The translations under genes and the position numbers were made by a program. A DNA stretch of 64,000 nt. Origin: Phoronis australis (lineage: Eukaryota > Phoronida > Phoronidae). Each line of letters opens with the position of its first letter. The stretch's first letter is position 1. Below, piece after piece: positions 12,933-24,900 of the stretch. The notes below the pieces were generated by a model, which made no database searches, was not told the DNA's origin, and saw only the letters and a list, made by a program, of their open reading frames with translations. The DNA lies in NCBI GenBank assembly GCA_002633005.1, contig NMRA01000041.1:371016-435015 (forward strand), written 5' to 3'.

Positions 12933-15900
12933 GCAGCATTGGTAGGCGTATTTCTCAATATTATTAGGCATCTATATTGTACTGAAATGAAGCGGTTTTA
13001 CATCCTTTTTAAGTGTCTGAATAAATTTACATTGTACGGTTATGAAATATATGACAACAGTAACGCACAGACCTATACGTCGCACACCCCAAAAATAAAA
13101 TTGCATCCAGGTTTTTTTCTTCACTATCTTGTATCCATTCATTACTTTAACTGATTTCTGCCAGTGTACTCAGAATTAAAAGCCGGGTCTCCCAAAGGAA
13201 AATCTGGAGCTCAAACTACTAGCGTACCCTTTCTCCACGAGATAATTTAAAAATAATATGTTGTGCACTTGACATTTACTTATCCGCGTCGTGGTACAAT
13301 TGATTGTCTGCTGTTTACAGGGACGAGACTTAGCAGAACTACAGAAGCATATTTACGGTAACACAGTGGACCGTGTGGTCGTAAAGAGACTGGTGAGGAG
13401 CGTGTTCACACCCTGCAAGTGTAGGAAATTGGCAGAATCATGTGGTAACAAGGTCAGTGGGGCACGTTTATCATGGAGAAAAAATTGGAATACATAAATC
13501 TTAACTTGGCATGTAAATACAGATCGCAAACATCTTTTCCGCTCACTAACTGTTGGACACATCTCATGACCTAATAAATATACATGTAAGTCTGAAAAGA
13601 TTTCTGTCCCAATAGGGACTCTACTGCAGGATCTCCTGCGTAGTTAGAAGGTCCCAGGTTCGAGTACCACTTGGGGCAGAAATCTTTTCACTCTTATATT
13701 AATTAGGTCATGTTATGTGGCCAACAGGTGGCGTGCAGAAACCAGGCTTAAATTGTGTGAACAAATATGATCATGCTGCGCAAAACCAGACCAGTGAATT
13801 TGGATTTTGAAACGGAGGTTTGTCTCGGAGTTGTTGAAGTAATCAGTAATAAGTGGTTTGATTACGAGACTGTCTTCTGGCATTATTTTGTCATCCTACA
13901 AGATAAGTGACAACTAAAATGTTGACCTCAAGCAGTTTGAAGCAAATTGTTTGTATGTACGATGTATGTAATGTATGTAATGTATGTATGTATGTATGGA
14001 GGGGCCGACGGATGGCTGTATGACCTACTTTTTGATTGGTTTTGAACCAAAACCATTTCACTATTTTGTGCCATGCTTGTGCCATATTGCATTACACGCT
14101 ACATTTTCTTTTGTCCTTCATCCATACAAGCCAGCATTGCTGCTGAACCTCATGCTACGAGAGCTCTCTTCAATCCTTCATACCATTTTCTCCTGCTTTG
14201 AGGTGTTTGTGCAGTGATGGGATTTTTTCCTTGGAATGATATCTGTTGGCAACTCAGCTATGTTTCTTTGCCTCACTGTGTTTTTGATAAAAATCTTAAT
14301 CATGTTAAGTGCGTTTCTTTTCAAATTGTAGTCAAGTGAAGAGGTTTCTTCAAGGGTCTGTCCTGGTCATGAGAGGGCGCTGTCCATTGCCAGCTTGGTG
14401 AATTCACTTGATATGAAAGAAGAAGGTTAGTTGTCTTAGGCTCAATATTTCAGATTCCCACAAGTATAATGCTGTTTTGTAAACACTCTGTGAGGGTCGG
14501 CAAGTCAAGAAGGGTTGACTTCAATACTTTATTAAGATACCTGAAACAATACACAGTTATACAATTTTTCTCTGTTTCGGTTCACAAAAATAGAAACAAA
14601 AACTACATAACAAAAACTTCACAATTTAGACAAAAATGAAAATACAACCGTAATGGGAAATGAAATAACCTCCCATCCTCTTTCTAAAGCCAAAGGTACA
14701 CTGCCCACCCAAGTATGTAGAAAACAATTCAGCACACACACCAGTTCACACGCAAATGTAAGTCATATGATTATGCAAATTCCATTCAGCCTACAAACAA
14801 CTATGAATAAACACGTGGATATGAGGCTCTGTGAACAAACTAACGTAAAATATCTTACACCCACCTTCTCTCAAAAAGTAACCTTTGATTTAGACCACTT
14901 ATCTTGCTGAAACTGGTTTCAACTTCTTCCTTAGTCCAGTCAGAAGTTATGTCATTATTGCTTGAAACCAGGCTCATAAAATGTTGACTTAACTTGACTG
15001 GTCATTTTCTGTACAGTGTCTGGTCTGAAGATAGAAGCAAAGTGTTGACTCATAAAACCCGAAAATGAACAAGTTGAGTCCAGTTTTATATGAATGATAA
15101 GTGCTCTAAATCAAAAGCATTTTTGGCTGAAAGAAACACTGTTTATTGGTGCAACCATAGCAAGTAATGTCAGTTCAACTGAACATGTAGACCAGAGGCT
15201 GATTTCAATGGTTGGAATTTAGGAATAAATTCTCTCAAGAGAGTGATTGGGGAAAGGTAACAGCCAATTGAAATAAAAATCTGTGGTATCATTCGTCCTT
15301 GTTTTCTGACATTGTGCTATTGAACAATCATTATAATTAAAGAACTGAGTTTTGGTCTTAAACATGGTTACTACTCATAACGAAAAATGTGAAAGTGACA
15401 AAAGTAGTTTTCATGCATGAAAAATTCATTAAAAGAGGAAATGAAAAGAGGCATAAAATGATAGAAAACTAATCCGACTTGTAAAATTCATTACCTCATT
15501 TTGTGTGTCATGTAGTTAGTCAATGCATTCAAAACTTCTTCTTTGGCAACAATCATTTTAAAGAATTACTATTTGTCTACTTTTTACAGGAAACATTCGT
15601 AAAAAATGAAAATGACACCATTGAAAATTGTGGGTAAACAGGGAAATTGAGAAAATTTAAATATTAAGAATTACGTTGAGCGCAGCCACCGTCTGCAAAT
15701 CTTGGAGTTTGTATGAGACCATTTCAGACCTTTCTTGACCCCAGTATTATGTGGTTGAGGAGTATTATCAAGGATCGCCTGTGTGGCCTCAGATTTCATT
15801 TGGCAATCTGATATTCATAATATCCCAAGTAAATAGATGGGAGTTGGAATCAGAAGGTTTGTTTATGAGAAATGTAAAGATAACACGTATCAATTGTCAC

Positions 15901-18900
15901 TTCGTGCTATACAAAGTGAGGCTGCGATATTGAGCCTGAGGGGGCAACTAGTCGGTGTCAAGCATGTGAGACAATGATTTATCCTGAAAACCACTGTCTG
16001 AGCTACCTGGCAGACATTTGCTGAGTTGAGGAGTTCAGTTAGGCATCTTGTTTGCCGTCTGAGTGTTGTTTGTAAGTGTTGGGACTATCACTACCCCGCT
16101 CATGTGGTTTCATTGTTTTGATGATCTCAGTTAATAGTCAGCAACCTGGACATTTTATCAGGTCGCATTCGGCAAATTGACGTTATGCTAAGCTTCAAGC
16201 CCAGCTTAGCCGAGGAAGTAAGTCACATCCTACTGATGGTGGTGTGAAATTGGAGCTTTGTTTCTACTTTCCATTCAGGTGTGTCCACATTGCTAATTTA
16301 CCTGGAGCTCCATGAGAAGCAGTTCGTGGACAACATGAGACCAGTCTATGGTATGTGCAAGATTAAGTGTTACAGCGGTCCGCGGCAGTTACAGGAAATT
16401 GCCAAAAAGGTTTGTGAACTTTGCCACACATAATACTGAAGAATTATACCTTGTTGCTAAGTGCTCAAAAATCTCTAGGTTAGTGGAAGTTCACTCTACG
16501 GTAGCAAATGTTTTTAAATATTATTATTATTGCAATGCTTCTTCTGTAACATTCATCTCTAAGTAAACACTACATTTCTTGTCATTTTTAATTAATTTGT
16601 TTTTGGCAGTTGAGCTTTGTTATACAAAATAACTGGGGTCATATTTTTCTACTTAAAAGTAATTGTTGAAGTCAGTTCAACTTCATGGTTATTGTGAGTG
16701 TGAATCTGTCATTAAATATCACAATTAATTTTGGGGTCTCTGGTGCAACGTGGTGAAGGCTTTGAAGACTATTTTAAAATTCTTTTTTGTGGGAAGAACA
16801 TTTTTTGTGAGAAGAGAATTCTTTTTGTTGGGAGAGAGAGAGGGAGGGAGGAAGGGAAAGAGAAGTACATGATAGGGTGGCCATCAAGGGAACAGGCCAC
16901 TAATAGATTTACCATATCGCAATCTCTTTTAATTTACAAACAAATGTCCTAGTAATTGTAAGGATTTTAATTCCTAATTCAGTATTTTTGAATAGTTGTG
17001 TGTTTTCTCATTTTCAATAGCAGTTTCGTGTTAGTTTCTGTTTATTGCTCACATTTCACTTTGTGTATCCGTCTGTAATTTATTGTATTGTATTATAATT
17101 GTCTACTCTTTTAGTGTGTAATTATTATCAATCCTTTCTTTTTTGCTGTGTTGGTGCTCAGCTGCTAGTGGCCTGTGTTTACTAGCAACTCAATTGTTTT
17201 CTTTCTCAATGTGAATCACCTTTGGCTTGCAGTGCCCTCCAGTGGCTATCGCCATCGCTTTGGAAAAGAAAAAAGGCTTGTCTCACTGTCAGGTGTCAAG
17301 TCTGGAATTTAATGTGGTAGAGCTGAGTGACATGATGGGCTGGCAGTCTGGTCTTGTCAAACAAAACTTGAAACAGCTCTGCTGGAACGTGACAGAGCAA
17401 GGTAGGTTGAACTAAAGTGCAAAATAATAAAATGAAATGTCTCCAAAGGTCTTGCACCAGAAAAAATTAAACGGCACCGACAAATTACGTGTAGCTAGGC
17501 TGAAAGTTTAAGTGGACATTTTCCTGTTTGCAGTCGAATATGCAATTTGGGGATTATTGATGAATAGGATAGAAAAACAGGGTTTTTTGTAGTTTTATTA
17601 CAGTCAAGTTGCCGTTATCTGACGGTCATTTGCTGCAATCGAGGTTTGTGACTTCCATTTGAATTATTATTACTTAAAATACTGTCTTATTAAAGGCGTG
17701 GGCTGAGTAGAGCATCCTGCTGCTACTGTGGAAATAGTTGATAGATGTTTTATTTCTTTGTTGCATAATTATAAAAAACGTTTATGATTTAAATTTTTGG
17801 ATTTGACTTTAGTCTAGAAGGCAAGGTACCAACTCTTTTTGTCAATTCTGACTATTGCAGCAACCCGTCGTGGTACAATTGTTGTCTCCTTGTACCTTAC
17901 ATGAAACTGATAATAAACACCGCAAGAAACGTATCATTTTCAGTGCATTGTGGGTGAATGTCAACTCTTGTTTCAATTCCTTAGTGTTGTGGTGTGTGAA
18001 AGCACCCAAAATTGCATGAATTCAAAGTTATGTGCCATGTAGCACACTGTAGTGTCTTGTACTTTGTCTTGCTCCACTGCAATTGTTCAGTAGTAAAATT
18101 GGCATCACATTTTAAGTTTAAACATTTTTGTACTTGTTTATGTCAGCACCCCATCGCATTAAAGTTGATACTGATGAGTAATGTTTTTACAACAGGTGTA
18201 TGAAATGTGCACTTAAACAATTAGATATTAATCAACAAGTAATTGAATAGCTTTAAGTTAGTTTTTGAGCAAACTCTGTAGTCTGCTATCACCCTTGCCA
18301 GGTGCCCGTCGCAGCGGTGTGCTGGTGGAGTTCTCCGATTTGTGTTTTCACATGCGTGCACCGGGAGACCTCACTGATGATGAGCTTGACATGGTCACAG
18401 ACTACCTGTACCGCAGGGTAATGTCTCAGGAGTGTTCCCAGTTGAGTCAACTGCATTACCTGTATGAGAAACTGTCAAGGTGAGTTGAAAAAAGACTCCA
18501 GGGAAATACACTTAAAGACAATCTGGATGTCAAATTGCAAAAGTAGTTACCGTATTCACCCGAATAACCACCCATGCCCCTATAAGCGTCCCCCTCTCGT
18601 TTTCAGACTTTGCTAAAATAAGTGCCCAGCCCATGAACGTGTACGTGCGAAAAATACCTTATCTGCAGTCCTAAAATTTTACTGCAACATCTTCAATTTA
18701 TCAATAATATCCGACAGTTCTGAAAAAATCATTGTGCACGGAGTTTGTACACCACGAGCCTTGCCGCGATGTCGGTGTTAAGCCGTGACTATACACTTCA
18801 AACTTCCTCCGTGAACGCAAAAGTTCTGCTGATCTTGCGAGGAATGTGTCCCACTATGGTCTGGCCTTTCAGAGCAGATGCAGCGTACTTGTCAACGGGA

Positions 18901-21900
18901 TTGTATTGTCTGTTTCCTGCCCTCCAAATTTCTTTGTACACGGGAAAACCGCTAATCGAAGATTAATAAAAAAAATTGACCGCTGTTAAAAGCACGTGGC
19001 CTGGAAGCGCACACTACATGTACCTGTCATCAAAGACATATAGCCAGGAGCTATCCATTCATGAAATGGGTAGCATAGAATCGGCAAGAAATGAACATTT
19101 GGCACTAATTTCCAACAGTTTCTAACACCATCAAAATTTTTGCGTTATTTTTAAGAGGGGTTGTTTTATTAATCATAACTGGTGTTTTTAAAGCCAAATA
19201 TCCAATAAAATGACCACTGACAGCGAATGCTTACACACGCTTCAACCAAAAAAACTGTCAGACAGTCAGGTACGCATCCAGAAACACGGTGACTAATGTG
19301 TGGGTCTTACCGAGACAATTGTCGAACGTTTTTCAGCAGATGAGACCAGCAAGTGCTGAATCAAACATGTTCTGCTTTACTGCTGTGCTAATTTCTTTTA
19401 CATACAATGCACATCTAGGTCGTTAGATTGTGTACTCTGGCAAATGAACTCTAGTGACATGCACACGCTCGCTTACTCACATAGTACGCAGACGAACTTC
19501 AAAACAAACATCACGTGACAACATCATGTGTGTTCGTCCAAAGATTTTTCTCGTGTTGCCGGGTAGGCCTGTACAGTCACAGATTACACCATCTAGCACA
19601 GATATGGACTTAACCTGACATTAATGCCGACTCCACGGGAACTTAAAAATCTTAGGGATGCTATTTGAAAAACTTATAAGGAAGATTTCGGGTAATTTGC
19701 TTGAGTTGAAGCTATTTTTGTTCAAGCACTCAAGTTGCCATATTGACGATTGCAAGGCAGTTAGTCGTCGAGGATTTTAGCACAATTTTAATCTGTCAAA
19801 TGATCGTAATTTAACAACAAAGTTTGATAGCAATGCACCACAATTTTGTAGAAAGTCTGTCGTAGGTTACAGATACGTCACAGAGCATAAATATGATGAA
19901 TCTTAGCTTCCGATTTCACCATTTGGGAGACATTATAGGCATTACATGTAACTATGTCAATTCCATGGGAGGATGGGTTGCTTAAATTTATTTCAAATGA
20001 TGGCACAGTTTTATGGTCTGTCATTTTTCATGCTATTTTACGGTGAGATTTAAATTGGGTAGCTTGTCAGTCTGATACTCTAACATGATCGAAACTGCTG
20101 AATCAGATGGTTGATGAAATAACCAACGGGAATGTGCTAGAAGTGTTAATAGGTCCTAAACTGTTTGCAGGATCTTTGCTAAATTCAGCTAGTGTATTTA
20201 TATGATGTTGACAACCAATGACAACAGTTTTCGGACGGATCTGACTACCTGAAAGCCCCGTAGTGGCAGTTTTAGTTTTTATGCACCCACATATTTTTAT
20301 GTGGACGCATTATGCCGTCATCTGCGTCTGTCCGGGCGGCGTCTGCTGCTCTATCTCCAAAACCAATTGACGTATGCTCATGAAATTTTCCACGTGTTCC
20401 TTTCATTAATAGGACGGCATGAGCGAACTTTCGGATGGATCCGACTATTGGTGTGCCCCCTAGTGGCAGTTTTAGTTTTTTACGTTTACCTCTGTATCTT
20501 CAAAGGTCCTCAAGGTATTTTCATGAAATTTGGTATATAGGCATCTATTATTCCGTTGCGTTCATACTTTCTGAACAAAACTCTACTCTCTACTGAACAT
20601 AGATACAGTAACTGACCAAGCGACATAATTAAATGAGCAGCAAACAGGGTCGCGCCGCATGTTACACTTGTTTGCGTGACTTTCCTGTTACCCCAATTCA
20701 TTAGTCATTCTTTGCAGTATTTCACACACGCCGTGTCTCACTGTGTGTGTCGTCAGCTTATACTCTGTGGTGGCATTACTGCGTCATTTTATCTTCACTT
20801 GAGAATGAAACAAGTATGTTTCGAAATATCGTGTGTCTTTTAATTATGTCGCTTGATCAGTTACTGTATCTATGTTCAGTAGAGAGTAGAGTTTTGTTCA
20901 GAAAGTATGAACGCAACGGAATAAAGACCGTGAACAGTGAAAAGTGTCGTGCATTCAACAAATTCTGTATAACAGAAAACTTGCTCCCGAAGTACAGTCA
21001 GGCATCTATTAGTGAAACGACGAAATCCTTCCGTCTTCGGATGGATTCGACGTAGTTTGCGCCACTTAGTGGCCATTTTTACTGTTTTCGAGCCTCTTTT
21101 TTGACGTCCACCCCTCTATCAACCAAACCGCTCTAAACATGATTGTGAAAGTTGGCATGTATGTTGAACTATGAAGAGGACGGTTGACGATGATTTTCCG
21201 ATGACTTCAACTACTGTCGCACCGCCTAGTGGCAGTTTTGTTTTTTTTTGCGCCTATGGCTTTATCTCCTAAACTGTTTTGCCGCAACTTTACGAAATTT
21301 AGAAAGTGCATTTATATGATGTTGACAATGGAGGACGACGACTTTCGGACAGTTCTGACTACTGGTGTGCCACCTAGTGGCAATTTTATTTTTTTTACAT
21401 TTTCCTCTGTATCTTCAAAGGTCCTCAATGTATTTTCATAGAATTTGACGTACAGGCTTCTGTTAGTGAGGTGACGCTATCTTTTCACTTTCAGATGGAT
21501 TCGACCTATTTTGTGCCACCTAGTGGCCATTTTTACTGTTTTCGAGTCTGTTTTTGGCGTCCACCCCTCTATAGACCAAACAGCTTTCAGGATAATTGTG
21601 AAAATTGGCATGTTTGTTTTTACTATGAAGTGGACGGCTGACGATGATTTTCCATTGACTTCGACTACTTTGGCGCTTCCTAGTGGCAGTTTCTTTTTTG
21701 CGCCCATAGCTGTGTCTCCTAAACCCTTTGTAGGATCTTTACTAAATTTAAGAAGTGTGTTTATATGATGTTGACAACGAACGACAATGATTTTGGGATG
21801 GATCTGAGTACTGGTATACCCCCTGGTGGCAATTTAAGTTTACCTCTGTATCTTAAAAGGTCTTCAACAGATTTTCATAAAATTTTGAATACGGGCATCT

Positions 21901-24900
21901 ATAGATGAGAAGATGCTATCCTCTCGTTTTTGTATGGAATCGAGGTAATTTGTGCCACCTAGTGGCCATTTTTGCTGTTTTCGAGTCTGTTTTTTGGCGT
22001 GTACCTCTCTATTAACCAAATCATTCTAAGGATGGTTTTGAAATTTGGCGTATATGTTCTCAGTGTGAAGAGGATGGTTGATTATGACGGTTTTGACTAC
22101 TCTGGCGCCTCTTAGTGGTAGTTTTGTTTTGTTTTGCGCCTATAGCTGTATCTCCTAAACCCACTGGAGGATCTTTACTAAATTTAGTAAGTGTATTGAT
22201 ATGAAGCGAACAACAGACAATGACGACTTTCAGGCGGATCCAATGAACACTGTGCCCCCTAATGGCAATTTCATTTTATTCTGTTTTCCTTTGTTTCTCT
22301 AAAGTTCCTTGGTGGATTTCTATAAAATTTGGAATTTGTTGTATAGCTTTCTATTAAAGAAGCAATGACATGTTCCCATTTTCGGACGGATTGTATGTTC
22401 TTGCACCATCTAGTGTCCATTTGATGACATAAATGAGCAACCCTAAAAGAAGACCATTTGCGATGCATTTGTGGGTGCATTTCAACGCTCCGCATTGCTC
22501 TTGTTTAGGTTTACCTCAGTCTGTATCTTCAAAGGTCCTTAACGGATTTTCAGAAAACTTGGAATACAAACATCTATTGGTGAGATGATGCTATCCTACA
22601 CTTTTCAGATGGATTCGGGGTACTTTGCACCACATAGTGGCCATTTTTCCAGTTTTCGAGTCTTGTTTTTTGGCGTTGACCCCTTGATCAACCAAACCTT
22701 TCTAAGGATGATTTTTGAAAATTGGCGTATATGTTCTGTGTGAAGAGGACGGTTGTCTATAAGGAATTTGACTACTGTAGCACCTCCAAGTGGTAGTTTT
22801 GCGCCCATAGCTGCATCTACTGAACAGACTACAGGATCTTTATTAAATTTAGTAATTATCTTTATATAAAGCCAACTACAGGCAACGACGTCTTTCAGGC
22901 GAGTACCAAGAACACTGTCCCCCACAGTGGCAATTTCATTGTTTTCCGTTTTCATTTGTTTCTCTGGAGTTCTTTGACAGAGAAAGAAGCTATTGAATGT
23001 TCCTGTTTTCAGATGGACTGCACCATCTGGTGGTTATTTTTATGAAACAAGTAAACAACCCTAGAAGCACACCGTTTGCAGTGTATTTGTTGGCGCATTT
23101 CAACGCTCCATGTTGCTCTTGTTACAGTTTATTTTTGAGGCCAAGGGGTGCAGAACCCCTGCTCGCTAACGTTAAATCTGTCACTGGGGCCAAAGGGGAT
23201 GGAACACAGTCTGAAGAATCAGAAGATGCCGTCTTCAGTCCTGCCCCTAGTGGTTACGACAATAACTTTATGCTCAATCCGTGGTATTCTGTTGCATCCG
23301 AAGGACACTCTGCAACACATACTGGTCCACGTTTGAGTTTTTGTCATTGTGAAAATTGAAAACAGTCTATTCTCACTCAAAAAATTGTGTCAGTGATGCA
23401 CACCGTGGCATCATTCAGCTGCACAGTTGAGCACATCTATACTGTACAAGTCTTCCATATTTAACAGTTACCTGGGTCTAGCCAAGTCTAAAGTTAATCC
23501 TGGTTTAAGGTCTTAATACAGGTCCAAGGAATATAGACCTTGTTGGTGAAATGAAAACTGACTTAGACCAGAATTAAACTGGAAGTTTTGGTGGATGACT
23601 AGTCCAAAACTTAAATCAACTTTATGAAATGGGGTTTATCTTTAAACCTGGTCTATGTCAATTTGAACCAGGTTCAACTTTAAAGGAGAATGCCACCCAA
23701 AAAACAACCTACTTTGTATCAATTTAGATCGAGTAGTTCTCGATAACGGCACGTTCGACAGATGGAGGTGTTGAAGTTATCCAATGACATAATTGGTTTC
23801 ACACGCATTCTGTTCAGCAGTTCTCAACACGGGTTAGTGGTGTCGGCTTATCGCTTGAATTCATCGTTTAACACCAATAAATTATCAAACTTCGATGTAA
23901 AACCCTTAATAATTCACCGAGTTCTTATAAAAGCGTAATGTTTTATTTCGCTGTTACGGATTTACTGGTATTTGGACACCCAGTAGGCTACAAAGTTTGG
24001 CAGGCCAATTTACCAAGGGTAACGCCGTAGCAGGAGTTTGGGGTTTGTTCGGAGAAAAATTATTCCATGAAATACAGACAGGAGAACCTAGATCTGTGTT
24101 GTTTATTCTGTCTTGTGATTTTTTTGAGTTCTANAAAATGACTATACAGCGTTGTATTGACCGGGAAGCAACCGGTCTAATACAATTTGTTAACGTCAGG
24201 AGTCAAATTAAAGATCAAATGTAAAGAAAACTTTCACGTTTTTCATCCAAAACTTGTTGCATTGTCCATAATCCAATGTTTACTAATGCCGCTTGCCTTC
24301 AACCTTCGAAGTAGTGGTGTTACACAACCGACGTGAACTCATGTAACCGAGACAGCAAAACTAGGTTAATTTATTTGACCCTGTGCTAAGAGTGGTATGA
24401 AACCTGACAACCTATTACGCAACTGCTACTCTAGACTAACAATAGCAGCCGACCAGCTGGTCGTCTGATGGCCGGTCGGCTAAGGGGTCGGCTGAAGGGT
24501 CGGCTGTGGGGTCGCCTTATGAGTCGGCACTGAGGGCGGCTGCCGGTCGGCTAATTTTTAGCCGACCGGTCGGCTAATTTGCCGACCGGTCGACGGCCGG
24601 TCGTCGACCAATTTCCGACCGGTCGGCCAAAAATTCGTGATGTGTGCTGTAGATCTGTGTTGTTTATTCTGTCTTGTGATTTTTTTGAGTTCTAAACACA
24701 CAAAACGCTTGTTATACCGGCCAGTAGCTCGGAACCCGATCAGGCCTGTCGCGGCCGGACTTACTCGTTATCCCGGCCAGTGGCTAGGAACCTGATCAGG
24801 CCCCTCGCTGCCGCCGGGACTGGCATGAACATGAACCAGCTTGAGTTGGAAACTAAACCTCCAGTCACTATAATAGTGAGCCAAAGAAGTAACGTGCACA

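Noticed and set aside
12852-13154. 100-codon ORF with Val and Ala runs
   Set aside because: Produced by the GTA/GCA microsatellite within an intron.
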